From positions 293,607 through 357,606 of the forward strand of contig FN649745.1 in the NCBI GenBank assembly GCA_000310025.1: a stretch of 64,000 nt of DNA. The letters are read 5' to 3'. The translations under genes were made by a program, and so were the position numbers. The stretch comes from Ectocarpus siliculosus (lineage: Eukaryota > Sar > Phaeophyceae > Ectocarpales > Ectocarpaceae). Positions within the stretch are counted from its first letter, which is position 1. The number at the start of each line of letters is the position of its first letter. This document shows, one piece after another, positions 1 to 13,200 of the stretch. The notes beneath the pieces were generated by a model, which was not told the origin of the DNA, ran no database searches, and was given only the letters and a program-made list of their open reading frames with translations.

Positions 1-405
1 AAGCGCCGTGAGGTATTCGGCGAGTCGCATGAAGGGTGCGCTGCATCCTGCTAAGGGTGTTCGACATCTTGTGCTTATTCCTTGCATACGGATGACAGCT
101 GCGTATGACGTAGTTTATTTTCTGGTGCTTTCACTTCCAGAGACAGATATGGGCACTGTGTAGCTGCCTCGAGGGTACTTGACCAATTCTACACAACTTG
201 GTGCGATTATCCCCTTTGCACGGAGTGAGGGTTCTCGACCCCGCACAACACAATCTACTCGACCACCACTATTGTTACCGCAAGTAAAATCAAATGAAAA
301 AAAAGCGGTAACCTGGTTGCCGAGCTCACGAAATGACCGGCTTGTTTTACAACGTCGTTGCCCAGCGACGTAAACCCAACCCCGATGGCAGATACCAGGG
401 GGGGT
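1..405. repeat. Left arm of a long inverted repeat (TIR-like, cut by window edge)
   Basis: This stretch read forwards matches the reverse complement of 2282-2688 almost without break: base 1 pairs with base 2688, and the match runs inwards for about 400 bp with scattered substitutions and small indels. This is typical of the terminal inverted repeats of a DNA transposon or foldback element. The outer tip lies beyond the window edge, so no target-site duplication can be read. The innermost part holds one copy of the unit that is tandemly repeated in the right arm. Confidence 0.85.
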
Positions 406-574
406 TATCGGGGGGAGGGGGGGTCCTCCATTATTTCCACATGGCGGGTGGCGGGCCTCTTGCCTCTTTGTGCTTCTGTTTCTTCGCTCTCCCCCGCCAA
501 CGTGAGACCTGCCGGCTCGCCAGAGCTCCTTTGTTTTCCCCTCAAGCACGCAAGCACACCAACACACACCTACC

Positions 575-857
575 TTTGCATCAGTGGCTCCCTAGGTTCG
601 GGCGAGGGTATATGTGGAGCTATGATGATAGTTCATGTGTTACTATTTTGTTGGACTCGTCGATACTGCTCGTGTGTAGTACAGCTGCTGAACGCGACTG
701 CTGCGTCTTGGTGTACGATTATTTAATTTAAGGACAAGATGCATACCACGATATCCTGACTTGGCTGGGCTTGAAATACCCCTGTTGCTGCCTTCCGCTC
801 TTTGCATCAGTGGCCTCCTAGAGTCGGGCGAGGGCATGCATGTGGAGTTGTGATGGG
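575..857. repeat. Pair of about 56-bp direct repeats
   Basis: Positions 575-630 and 801-857 are diverged copies of one sequence, beginning TTTGCATCAGTGG and sharing a GGGCGAGGG core followed by a TGTGGAG motif. They lie between the left inverted-repeat arm and the MAPEG exon, in presumed intron. The stretch 452-583 just before is related, in reverse orientation, to 47955-48065, so this area is made of dispersed repeat sequence. Confidence 0.6.
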
Positions 858-1504
858 TGTCTCTGTGAAAGGACATGTAGAAAAACTCATGATGTGCATC
901 GCATTTAGCGCATTGTGCATTTTTTCGAATTTTATTTTGGTACCCTTCCGCGGACCTTGGTTTTCCCCGCTGGCACTGGCGTCTTCTTATTGGTCAACGG
1001 TTTGGCTAACACCTGGCGTGGAGGGATGCAGGGCGGCAACCCCATGGCATGCCACCACATCAGCATTTGCAAATGGTCTATCAATGGTCTGTCACTACGC
1101 CGTTAGACCCAAAATTAATTATGACTACAGCAGCAGTAGTACATGGCTTTTGGCACTTTGCGCCACCTCCCACACTAAGCGACTGAAAAGCGAAACTCAC
1201 TGCTGAGCGTGTGAAAAGACTAGATTGCTAGAGAGGGAGAGGGAGCGAGAAAGTGAGGAGCGGCGAGCTTTGGACAGAATCTCAAGTCCCAGTAGGGAAA
1301 ATGAAGCATAAGAAATGCTATCCCTGTAAGGGGGCGAGACAAGGGCTGAAAAAAGAGTTTGCTGGGCGCAGAACGGGAACAGAAACGGAAAGAAGCTGCT
1401 CGGCGTTGGATCTTCCCTCACCCACCCATCGTGCACTACTGTACTCGCCGTCCGTCACCACCGCACCGCCGTTCGCTGCTTTTGCCTAACGATTTGCTCT
1501 GCAG

Positions 1505-2947
1505 AACGTTCTCGAGAACTACCCGTCTTTCCTGCTGCTCCTCGGGCTGGCGGCCATCAACCGGCCCACCATCGCGGGAGTCGCTGGAGCGGTACGCCTG
1601 GCCGGTTTCGTCGCCTACGTCATAGGCTACAGGGTGAGCGTTTTTTTTTTCGTTACACGCGCAGGCGCGTGCTGTCGGACGTATTTGGACACGAGGTGTT
1701 GGAGCGCGCACGTTTTGACCCTCCCTACTCGGCCTTGTGTGATTTTTTTTTGGTGACTTGCGTGGACGAGGAGAGTTGTCACTGAGAAAACCCCACGTGT
1801 TGCGTTCTATTTTTTATTTGTTTGTGGTTTTTCTTTTGTTCTTTTCGATGTGTCTCCGTGAGCGGTGACGCTGGTGATGTTGTTGCCCGTCCGTTCTCTC
1901 GCAAGACACCGCGCTTTCTCCAAGAGAAGTCAAGCCCGAAAAAAATTAACCGAGGAGATACCATGGCATGTGTATCACGCACCTTTTAGCTTCTAGTGGC
2001 CGCCTTTCAAGGAACGGCATCCCGAAGAACCCTTATCCTGCTTGTGCCCCCCTCTCCCGCGACCCAGTTTTGTGCTTGTCGCGGGAGAGCCTGTGCGCCT
2101 TCCAGCGGCATGTTTTCCTTTGACCCCCCCCCCCTCCTCCCCCCTCGGCCTTGTTTGCCATCGGGGTTTGGGTTTTCGTCGCTTGGCAACGACGTTGTAA
2201 AACAAGCCGCCCCCCCTGGTGTTTGCCATCGGGGTTGGGTTTTCGTCGCTTGGCAACGACGTTGTAAAACGAGCCCCCCACTCGGTGTTTGCCATCGGGA
2301 TTGGGTTTTCGTCGCTTGGCAACGACGTTGTAAAAGAAGCCAATTCACTTCGTGAACTCGGCAACCAGGTTACCGTTTTTTTTTTTACCTCGGTTTTTTT
2401 TTTTGGCGGTAACCAAAATGGTGGTCGAGTAGATCATGTTGTGCGGGGTCGAGAACCCTCACTCCGCGCAACGGGGGATGATCGCACCACGTTGTGTTAA
2501 AATGGTCAAGCTTCCTCGAGGCAGTTACACAGTGCTTACAACTGTCAATGGAAGTGAAAGCACCAGAAAATAAACTAAGTCATACGTAGCTGTCATCCGT
2601 ACGCAAGGAAGTAAGCCAAGATGCCTGAACACCCTTAGCAGGATGCAGCTCACCCTTCATGCGACTCGCCAAATACCTCACGGCGCTTCGCGCTTGGTGA
2701 TGTGAGAGCCTGGTCCGGTGAGAACCCGGCGTGCTCCGTCCCGGCTTTGTAGGGATGCGAGGTCAATGGTCAAACGACTACGGCATGCACGACTATGAGT
2801 ACCCCCCCCCCCCCCCCCCGTTGTTCGTTTGCTGTATGTCTGTAGACTGGAGACCCGGAGAAGAGGCACAGGGGGGCGTTCGGGTACATCGGGCTATTGA
2901 CCATGCTGGGATGCGCTATCGAGTCCGTCGTGAAGGTTTACATGTAG
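1505..2947 (+). CDS. MAPEG-family protein (microsomal glutathione S-transferase 3-like), 3' part
   Basis: Two exons are visible: 1505-1633 (43 codons, after GCAG, donor AGG|GTGAGC) and 2846-2947 (33 codons plus TAG, after TGTAG). They join in phase 0. The first begins NVLENYPSFLLLL, the conserved MAPEG segment in which the family's Asn-x-x-Glu motif opens a transmembrane helix, and ends in VAYVIGYR. The second begins TGDPEKRHRGAFGYIG, the equivalent of the YxTGxPxKRxxG motif of MGST3, and ends with a last membrane helix. The family comprises small four-helix membrane enzymes that use glutathione for peroxide reduction or conjugation. The first exon or exons, encoding helix 1 and the segment before Asn-Val-Leu-Glu, were not found and probably lie left of the window. 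The intron 1634-2845 contains the right arm of the inverted repeat. Symbol withheld because only about half of the protein is visible. Confidence 0.85.
2154..2341. repeat. Tandem repeat, nearly 3 units of about 67 bp
   Basis: Units start at 2154, 2222 and 2288 with TTTGCCATCGGG and end in a CTTGGCAACGACGTTGTAAAA motif-like stretch followed by a C-rich spacer. Spacing is 68 and 66 bp. A single copy in opposite orientation lies in the left arm at about 341-400, so the array expanded inside the right arm of the inverted repeat. It lies in the MAPEG intron. Confidence 0.85.
2282..2688. repeat. Right arm of the long inverted repeat
   Basis: This is the reverse complement of 1-405 (see that entry). 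It lies fully inside the intron between the two visible MAPEG exons, while its partner lies upstream of the first of them, so the arms enclose the exon at 1505-1633. The arm includes poly-T stretches at about 2380-2404, absent or shorter in the partner. It contains no transposase-like ORF. Confidence 0.85.
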
Positions 2948-5900
2948 TCCTAGTGCAGCTACTGCCATACTCGATAATGGGCAACGGTTCTCCAAGGCCC
3001 TAAACAAGGCTTGGTTGGGTGTTGAGCGCATAGGATGTGACCGGCGTGGTTAGGTAATGATGGTGGTGGATATGATGGCCGGTTTCACGAAAGGACTGCC
3101 TGCCGCGTCATTGTTGGGTTGTTGACAGTCAGAGAGCATTTGCTCTGCGTGGGGGGTGTTCGGCCGCATAGCGTCCGTATTGGTTTGAGGTGGATACTGA
3201 ATTTTTTACCCGTGGTTCAGACAAACGAAGTTTGTGAGAAGTGTCCTTTGTTTTAAAGGGTCGCCATTTTAGCAGATGGTTTCGTTTTCAGCGGATTTTT
3301 TTTCTTTTTATTATTATTTAGTATTGCAACAAATTCATCTCTTTCCATAGGAAGAGTCTAAGATAGACAAGCAAAGAATTCATAGCGTCAGCGGAAGCTA
3401 CCTGTATTTCTACGATTTCCCGAGCAGCATACCGCGATATCTCCCCTGTGGGTGGCAAGCAGCACGTTGTGGCATCCTTGCCGCTGCAGTTGAGGAGGAA
3501 CTTGGCCATCTGTGTATGTTTTGTTTGGCGCAGGAGAATTGTCGACGCCGACATGATTCGTCGGTACCTTGAGAAATATGCAGCCTGAAGTTTACAGCTT
3601 AGGTTTGGGACGTGTGTTAATCAGGAGCGGAACGAAGATGGGTGCTGGGTTTTTGTCGTTCATGTGGCGCTGCCCCCATTGGTACAGTTATGCCTCTTAC
3701 GAACCTCTTTCGTGCATTGTAGCTTCATGGGCAGAGCTGCTCAACAACGCCAACGTCGTGGTAGGTATCGTTGCCGTGTTTATCGACTGCGTACATTAGA
3801 GGAAACGTTCGGCGAGAAAAAAATGTTCCTTACTTGTTTTCATGGTTGTTGGTGTTGATGTCAAAAGCCGTTCCGATCTCTGCTCCCCAAGTGCCCTTCA
3901 AAATATCATCTGCACTGTAGTCCAACGCCATCCGTGTGGCCGGTCTCACGTTACATTTTCAAACATGAAAGAAAGAGAACCGCCGCGAAAGTGCCCAACA
4001 GGCAGTAGTGGTGCGGAAGAGTTTTGGTCGGCCGCACTCCTACTCCTGATGTTTGCGCGCTCAGGGTCTCAGGGTTCTCTGAACGAGATTGATTGTACGA
4101 TGATATCCCAAGCCCACAACAAGATTGGGCCGATAGTTTCACGAGCACGATGGTGGAAGTGCCGACGGCGTTGTTTCTATCCCTCAGAATCAGAGCCGCA
4201 CGGACGAGAGTATGCGTGTAGCGCGACAACCAAAAGCTGATCTTTACCGCAACCCAGCTAGCTTGTCACAAAAAAATCAGGACGACCAAGTTCTTGAGGA
4301 ATTTGCGTACATGGTAACTCGATCACTTTTTTCTTTTTTCTCAGCAAAAAAGCTCCCACACGGGTACAGCAGAGCAGTATCCAAAGTCTCGACGTTAGGG
4401 AAACACAGAAACATCTATTGGGGTTCCACGGCCGTTTCTCCGTAGGTCAAGAACGGCTACTACGTCCTTCCTACACGCAGCGCAACCATCGCTTGCCTAG
4501 AAACTGAAACAGCACCCTACCCTACCCCACCTGGATACAGCGAATGGTGTGTCAAGTGAACCGTGACAGCTACGTACCTCCTGCACACACAAATAAACAA
4601 AGAGGATACGCGCGGAAGCGTCCCCGCTACCCCCCGCATATAGGCAAAAAATCCATCACACAAACAACACAAACCGAAAAAAAAAAAAAATGTGACTTCT
4701 AATGTGCTTCATCTTGTACAGCATGCGCGCTTGGTCAACGGCCTCCCTCACAACACACAAGCCGGTATTATTGGCATGGTAGGGGTTAACACAACACCCC
4801 GCTCCTGCTTCAACTTCAACTTCAACTTGTCTTCCTTCCTCTCTAGGCCCCCCCCCCAACCTCTCCGTTTCTCGCGTGTCCTCTCTCCCCCGAGGGACAA
4901 CCGCACCCGCGCTACGCTATCTACTTCAGACGCTCAGATAATTCATTTTTAGACAAAGCGGGAACACACGAAAGAAGAGCACGCCCAACAACAAACACGA
5001 GGGTCAACGACAAGAAAAATACAAAAAAAAAAAACAGCACCAACCTACCACAAGAAACAATACAATACCTCCCCCTCCCTGTTGGTTTGTTTGCTCCCCC
5101 CCCCCCTCCCCCCCCCCCTCGCTAGCCCCCCTCGATAATAACGACTAGCACTTCCTCTCTTAAACGAAACGCCGCCGGATTTCGCAATAAACCTGGTGGG
5201 ATACTGCAAGGCGTGTGCGTGTGTGAAACGGGTCCGGAGGTTGCCGAGAGCCACTGCCGCCCTTCTACCATGGGGTTTTCCATGGCATGTTTCATACGGT
5301 GTGCTCGAACGCAGACGTTCGCCTCCCTCGCGGAATACGTAAAAAAGAGTTGTAACCAGGGCATAGAAGGCCTCACCTCACGAATCGGCTTCCTCTGCAG
5401 ACTAGACACCAACAACAGCCACTATGACCATGAGGTGTGTGGGGTATTACTCGAGCAACCGTGTGGTGCCGCTGCTAATACATACGTTTTCTTTTCTGGG
5501 GAAAAAAAAATGCTCGGGTCTTTGACTGCCAAAAACTCAGACTGTGGCGTTATCCGTGTAGATCGAATACCATCGCAGCTCCGACGACAGGAAGACATCT
5601 AGGAATGGCGGATCAAAACAGATATCGAAACTCTAGCAACCGAAACAGAAAAAATGCCGCTGAACCCACAGCTTCCCGTCCGACATGCCATTGTACCATC
5701 TATTTGCCAGCCTGAAGAGCCAGGCGACAATAGCAACACCAAGTCTCGTGGAAGCCTCCGGTCCAACCGCACCTCTCCACAAGACACAGCCAATGCGGAA
5801 GCTCCACACACGACACCGGCCCAAGGCAACTCTGCCAAGACGGCGACACCCACGTCGTCCCTTCCGCCGTGTCCCCCAACCTGACGGTATGACTTCTCTG

Positions 5901-6026
5901 ATTCAATCAGAAAGACATCCAAGCGCCAACCAAGTTTCGGCGGGGCACCAAAACCTGACCAACAGGCCAATTCACATCTCTCCCGTCGCGTCATCAGGTC
6001 CAAGAAAGGTAGAGGGTACACTCCCT
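2948..6026. other. Region between convergent genes; no secure gene
   Basis: This 3.1 kb lies between the MAPEG stop and the stop of the minus-strand coiled-coil gene, and should contain both 3' UTRs. ORFs on both strands are short and show no family signature. The only exon-like item is 3402-3509 on the minus strand: 36 codons beginning ATG, flanked by ACACAG and CAG|GTAGCT. I could not connect it to anything, so it is a weak candidate. Homopolymer C tracts lie at about 2801-2819 (in the preceding intron) and 5095-5119. Confidence 0.5.
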
Positions 6027-7697
6027 CTAGCTGGAGGCCCCCGCCTCCGCCGCGCGCCGCAACGCCTGCCTCTCCACGGCCTTAGCCCTCACCTGCGCGA
6101 AGAAATCCGGCGGGGGACCCTGAACGGCGGCGGGGGCACCGCGGCTCGGACCCGCGGTCGCAAACAGCGACCTCTGGGGGACCGGCAACGCCGGTGGAGG
6201 CGGCGGGGGGGCGGCGGCGCACGAGGCCCCCCTCTCCGGGCTCTCGACCTTACCGTCGGCGTCACCCCTGCCAGCCGCCCGAATCTGAGCCAGAAGCCCG
6301 CCCATCGCGTCGCCGGCGCCTCCTCCACCGCGGGCCCGGATCTGCGAAAGCAGTCCGCCCATCATCGGTGCCGGCGGCGGCGGCGGCGGCGGGGGGAGGC
6401 TCGTCGGGCCGGTGTCGTTCGGCGGCTTGGTCGGGGATGCGATGGACCGGAAGAATTTGGACTTCGGCTTGCACGGCGGCGTCAGGGCGGCGGCAGCAGC
6501 GTCAGCCGTTGCCTTCTTCGGCATCGTCTTCCCGCCCGCCCCGGTACCCGCGGCGGCGGCGGCGGCGGCGGCGGTAGTACCGGGGGGGGGCGCCCGCCCG
6601 AACAAGTTCTGACTGAGCGTCTTCTCCAGGACCGCACCGAAGGCCTTCATCCGGCCTGCGTTTCGTTTGACATCGACGGGGGGTCCGTTAACGCAACGGG
6701 TTTCATGGGTGAGGAATGTCGGGAATTACTACTACAAAATCGCTGCCGCTGTCGTGCAAGAGACGGCCGTGAAACACATGCGTGATGCGTGAAGTGAGAG
6801 CAAACATCAATACTTCTTGTTCAGGCCACACAAAACAGAACGATGACTTACATCAAACCTGAAGAAGAACCACCAAGTCCACCCAGCACATCGGGGGCTT
6901 TAGGAAAAAACATCACCGCCCCTTTGCCTCAGAAAATCTCATAACAAACTAACGCTCATACATTCCACGCAGCCCCCACAAACCACACACCTGGTCCCAT
7001 CCCCGAACTCCCTGCTGCAGGCGATCCGTCTCCGCCGCCGCCGCCGCCGCCGCCAGCGGCTACAGCAGCACCGTCGACCGCGCCTTCCCCTCTCGCTACT
7101 ACCCGGCCTTGGTCGCCATCACCCCCCCCGGCGGCGTTGCTGCTCTCCGACGCTCCCCTCACCGCCGGCAGCTCCTCGGTCGCCGCCGCGGCCGCCACTG
7201 TCGCCGCCGCCTCCTTATCCCGGACGGCGAAGACGCTCGCCAGCTCCTCCTTCCGCATCCGCGCCTCCTCGTCCGCGGTAACGAACCGCAGGGAGCTGCT
7301 CTTGTCGGCGAACCTGGACCGCAGCTCCGGGGTCGGATCGAACGCCCCCTCCACCTCCAAGCCCTCCTCCACCTCCTCGTCTTCCGCCTTCTCCACCACC
7401 GCGGTGACTACCGCCGCCAGCGCAATCGCCACCTCGTCCCCCGGCTCACTGCCGGCGGTGGCGGCCGCTTCAGCTTCGGTGGCGGCCGCTTCAGCTTCGG
7501 TGGCAGCCGCTTCAGCGGCGGCCTTCTCCTTCCGCTTGGCCAGGAGGCGCTGCTTCCTCGCGCGCTCCGAGAGTAGCCGTCGAGTCGCATCGGCCTCGGC
7601 TCGCAGGGAGTCGACGGTGTACGGACTCTCCCTCAGGGCACGCTTTGCCGAGGACACGTCCCCCTCCAGTCGTCTCGCTTCCTTCGCCAGTCTAAAC

Positions 7698-7754
<57 letters not shown>

Positions 7755-10194
7755 TAAACAGAGAGAGAGGCAGAATTGTTGGCACCAGCATGGTTAGGAG
7801 GTGCATAGCATGTCCGTGTGTCTGAGAAATAACAGGCGACGTTCTCAAATTGTTGCTTGAATCGGGATCTTCTTCCTCCCCTTCGTGAAAAATATTGCGC
7901 GCATCGGTAGATAGGTTTCCTTATGTCTGCTCTACTGGAAAACGGCTTTTTTATTGATGAAAAATCGCTGTTTGAGGGAATTATTGTCTATGTCAATCAT
8001 TGGTAGCTCCGGGAGGCTTGAACGCAACCAAGCCAGCAACGAAAAAAATACACACACCAAAAAAACGACGGTAACACGCCGACCTTAAGTAAAAACTCTC
8101 GGTTGTATCAGCCATGTAATATGTACCTGTCGACCTCCGACTTTGCCTCGTCTCTCGCCCTCCTCAAGTCCTCCGGCCTAAACGCCTCCTTGTTGGCCGG
8201 GTGCCGGGTGTCCTCCAACACGTTGGCGTACTCCTCTTTCGCCTCGGGAAGCAGCTCGTCCTTGACCTAAAAACGCAAAAAAAAAAAACACACGAGGAAC
8301 GTGGCGGAAAAGCTGTGTGGCGACAGCTTCTATCCTTGACTTGGCTGGTGACAACCAGGAGAGGAAGGCGGGTGGCGTGATGGTCCATGTCGAGTTATCA
8401 AGACTATGACAACGGGTGGTGGAACCAAAGGAACCGTGGGCAGGACCTATCGACACGAACGACACTTGTGCCTTACACCGCACAGGAGAAACACAATAAA
8501 CGACACGAAACTGTTGGTGGATCAGCACCTATACATAATGCTCTTTGTGCACCGCTGAATAGGCAACCCCATTTGGAGAACAACAAATATCACGAGGCAC
8601 ATACATGAAGATTGACATAGGACAACAACAGTTGATGAAACAAAAGAAATCTACGCGTGCCAGACACCAACACAAACCATCAACACAAACAAAGTCGATC
8701 GCAACACGGGGACGGACGTGGAATATGCCGCAAAATAGAAAAATCTTGTTTCTGGTCGTTCATCATCAATCCTTGAGGCATCATCATCTCACGTGTGCCA
8801 GCTTCGCTTGCTTCTCCTCCAGCCGCCGCTGTCGCTCCTGCAGCTTTTGGACCCTGTCCTCCACTTCCGCCGCCGTCGGATAGAAGTACTCCTTCCTTCG
8901 CGTCTGCTCGGGGGTCAGCTGCGGCAGCTGAACCTCCCGCCGGGCACCGATTTCGGGGTCCCACCCGCCGCTAACGGTGTCCCCCCTCTCCTGTAAATCA
9001 TCACCATATAAAATATCGATAGCAACAATGAGGACGACGACGACAACAGAGGCCGGTGGTTTGAGTTGAGGTGATAGCGATAGCAACAAGGAGACGGAGG
9101 CCAGGTTAGCTAGAGTTGGGTGGCAGCAGCAATAGCAACAAGAGTAACAGAACCAGCACCAACAAGGATACCGTCCGTACACGAACCTGCGCCACGAGGC
9201 TCTGCGCTCGCTGCAGGAAGAGCTCTCTCCAGGCAGCCTTGCGGCCGTCCGCGTCCACCTCGAACTTGGCCGGAAGGCAAGCCATGATTGCCCTCAGCTC
9301 CACCAGATCGTACTGCCAAAAAAAAATCAACAAAAAGAGGACGATGGAAACGACAAGGACGAGGAGGGGAAGAAAAAAGTCAATCCACACATGGATGGAA
9401 CCGGCGACGACAGAAAAAAGGAGGGGCCGTAAATAAAGGTAGACAAACACGAGGTTTAGAGGGAGGATGAAGAGGAAGGGCCACTGAAACGAGGGAGGGA
9501 GGGTAGAGGCATGGACGACACAAACGATTGGCAGTGATTGGTGGCTATTGCGCCAACCCCATACGGAACTAGTGCAAGGCAAAAGCGTACGTCGCGCCTC
9601 GAACCAGGTCATGGATAGATTTTACGGTAATTCCACCGAAGCTAAAAAGCCCTACACATTCGTCCAAACGAATGGAAAACCGTTGTTGTTGTATTGTCTT
9701 TCAACAAGATGTTCCCGTCTCTATTCAGAACCTTCTACATCCATACTCGTCGGTCCAACTGACTCGGGTGCCTTCCGTGGTCACCGGCTAACTACACCCA
9801 CAAAACGGCACACACTTCTAAATTTAACATTGCAAAAAGCAAACAGACAGCTGGTGCTCCTCCATCTGGTAACTATTTTATTCATAGCATAGACATCTTC
9901 TTAGATGCGTTACCTTGTCCAGGTTGGTGAAGAAGTGGGCGTGGTCGCCCCGCAGGAAGTTGGACCGCGCGATGTCGTCCGGGTGGGTCACGACCCAGTG
10001 AAGGAGGCGGTTTTCCTATGGCAGGGAGGGATCGAGGACAAGGGTAAGGGTCACCGTTGAAGTTGATGATGACGACCGGCACAGCAAGAGGGCCAGGTGA
10101 TAGGTTAGGTTAAGCTTTCGTATGCTTGGGGTTTTATCATCCCAATTCCGATCGAGGAATGCGAGCTACAACGACGATAACAACGACGACAACC

Positions 10195-10234
<40 letters not shown>

Positions 10235-13200
10235 CAACAGCATCAAATAGCACCACCGCCACCACCACCACCACCAACAACAACTACCACAACCACAACA
10301 GCATCAATAACACCACCACCACCACCACCGCCTCCAACAATACCAACACCACAACAACAACAACAACACCACACCACCAACAAAGTTTCGGTACCTTGAT
10401 CCGCAGGGTCAGCTCTCGCGGGTACAGCGACCCGGCGTCGAGCGCGTGCTGCTCCAGCTCCGCCACCGTGAGGCGCGTCACGCCCACGGGAATGAGCTTG
10501 CGGGTGCGCTGCAGGGCCAGGTCGTTGGCCTCCCTCTCTCGTTCGAACCACGCCTTTTCCTGATCGGCGACTTCCTGTGTTCGTTCATTCCGAGGTTTCG
10601 AAGAGCACATCGAATCAGAAAACATGAGACATTTTCGCACAGGTTTTCGAAAAGTAAACATGCTGGAAAAAACACTCAATCGGGGGGACGTTGGGTCAGC
10701 GTTAGGGTTAGGGAATACGGTCTGCGTACCCCTCTCCCTGTTCTATGCATATCTCCTCACAAACTTAGTTTCTCGCGAAGGCGATCCTCAGAAAAGGTGT
10801 CCCACCAACAAAACGAGACGAAGAAAAAAATGGTATAATAGTGCTTGTGGAAAGAGTCCAGAGATTGCATGCAAAGTACACTACACTACATCTGGCTGGC
10901 GGTGGTGGTGGGGCGCGCCCGAAAATGCGTCCGTCCGAGAAAGTGGCACCGAAAGAATGCCGTGCTCGTAAGAGGTGCAGTGGCCACGGCGACGTAGGAC
11001 AGTCCCAAGGCACACCGACGAATCACCCACCACCAGTTGGGTTTTTTTGCGCTAGGGTTTAATGTCGCAGTGTAGTAGGGTGTCAGCTAGGCAGTGGACT
11101 GGAAACTTGGGGGACATGTCTATGTCGGTGTCTACCTCCAAGTGCAGCAACACCGAAGCGTTCTACTGGCACGCGTCCGTGTTTCGAGCTTCGGGTTGTG
11201 GGTGTAGGGGAAAAATCGAACACCATCGGCGTAGCTTTATTCAAATCTGCGAAGCACTAGGCCAAAAGCGAAACATCACCAACACGCCGCGTTTGAGAGC
11301 GTGTAGAGGTTCCCCATCCAGGCGAATGGCCGCACTGACGCGCACACCATCTCCACAGCCGCGGAAGCAGGGGCATCAAGAGCAAAAGCACGGAAACAGC
11401 AGTAAAAAGTAATCAACATCGCCTCCGAGACCACCCCGCCAGGCGAAAATCCCACCGTCGTGCACTATACCATGCCTCCTTCGTCGTAGTCCCATGCAGC
11501 AAGAAACGTCGCTCGCAAGCTCCTTCCACCAACCTTTCCCCCTCCTACTGAAGAGGTCCGATTCGGGATCAAACAGAACAATTCCTCTGCGGTTGTAGCC
11601 TGTTCAAGATGAAACCGAAGACCCCCCCCCCCCCGCCCCCCCAGGAACGCAAGTGTTGTGAAGGCCGCTTACATTACCTTGGCCGTACTCCGGGAGTGCC
11701 TCTTTACGTTCCCTCCACTTCTCCATCCGAGCCAGGGCAGCCTGGGACCCGCTCCTGACTCACAAGGCACAACACGACAAACAAAACGCGAAACAATACG
11801 TCACCATGGGCGAGCGACCGCAAAAATACGACAGACCGACGTTTTCCATTCCATGTTTCGTTCCGCCTTGGTCTATTGCATGGTAAACTCAAGCCGGCTT
11901 CCGTTTCATTCTGTGACCATCTACAGTATGTAGCGCCACGTAGCAAAGAGATGAATCAAGGCATGATCCGAAGCGACCTGCCTTCCGACCAACCCCCCCC
12001 CCCCATCTAACCACCCACCGCGTCTTGCGGAGGTCCTCGGCGAGAGTCTTGGCGGCATCCTGGATGCCGCTCAGGCCACTCTTGGCCCGTGCTGGCGCGA
12101 TGAGCTCCCTCGCCGAACACACGTCCGCCGTGATGCCTGCGGTCCCGCGGCACACCGAGAAAAAAAGGAAAAAATAGAAATCGTCGTCGTTCAGATAAAT
12201 GGGCGTCGAAACCAACTGCCTTCTGCCATGTGTTATGCGGGCGACTTCTCATTTGTTCGTGTCCAACGATAGAACTCCCCGCATGACAACAACAACCAAC
12301 AACGAGAATAGCAACAACAACAGCAGCAGCAGCAGCAGCAGCAACAAACCACTTACCCTCGACCGTTTCGAGCGCGCTACCGCCCCCGCCGGGCACCCTC
12401 CTGCACTCCTCCTTCACGGTGCCCCCCAGCGCCCTGAGCTTCTCCTTCCCGGCCCCGATGTCCCCCAGCACCCTCCCCAGCTTCTCCTCCGCGTCACCCC
12501 TGGCCCGCTCGAGACGCGCCCTCTCCGCCTCCCGCGAGGCTCTCGCCGCCGCCGCCGCAGCAGCCGCAGCCTCCGCAGCTGCCGTCGCTACCGCCTCCTT
12601 CTCCGCTGCCTGCGCCGCCGCTTCTGCGGCCGCAGCTGCGCGCTCCATCATCTGCTCGGTGTCGACCGCTTCCGGGGACGCGTTTGCGTCTGCTGCCGCT
12701 TCCGCTGCTGCTTCTGTTGCCTCCGCGGCTACCGTCGCCGCCTCCGCTGCCGCGGCTACCGCCGATTCTAGTTGCGCCGACTCCTGTTGCTCCGCGTCGG
12801 CGTCCTTCGCGACTAGGGACATTTCCTGATGCGTGGGTACGCGTGTGTGCGTGTGTGAGATAGCAATAGATGCCACGGTGCAACAAGAAGTGAAGACAAC
12901 ACAAGTCTGACGGGTGTGCGAACATCACCTTTGTTCAAGCGCCAGCAACCAGACAGTGTTGTTATACTCACCCCCTCTCCAGACTCGCACACGTAGTTTC
13001 CTTTCGTTTTCTATACCTCTCTTCCCTCTTTCTCTTGGCATCGATGATCTGAATTGCACTTCTAAAGGCACGTGTGAGAAACGCGATGGCCCATGATACA
13101 CCCGTCTTTTTCTTGGCGGAAACGGCGGCGGCGGGGCAGGGGGTGGGGAGCAACACCCATGGCTGTAGGTACTATATATTGAGTGAGATATTGACACGCA

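Noticed and set aside
2250-2272. Possible cloning-vector contamination: ACGACGTTGTAAAAC matches the lacZ/M13 forward primer region.
   Set aside because: The match is only about 15-17 bases. The motif occurs in all three tandem units and in the inverted arm at about 341-360, embedded in genomic repeat sequence with no further vector sequence.
5685-6785. Long plus-strand ORF of 366 codons
   Set aside because: It is the antisense shadow of the last exon of the coiled-coil gene, rich in Arg/Gly from GC-rich Pro/Ala codons on the other strand.
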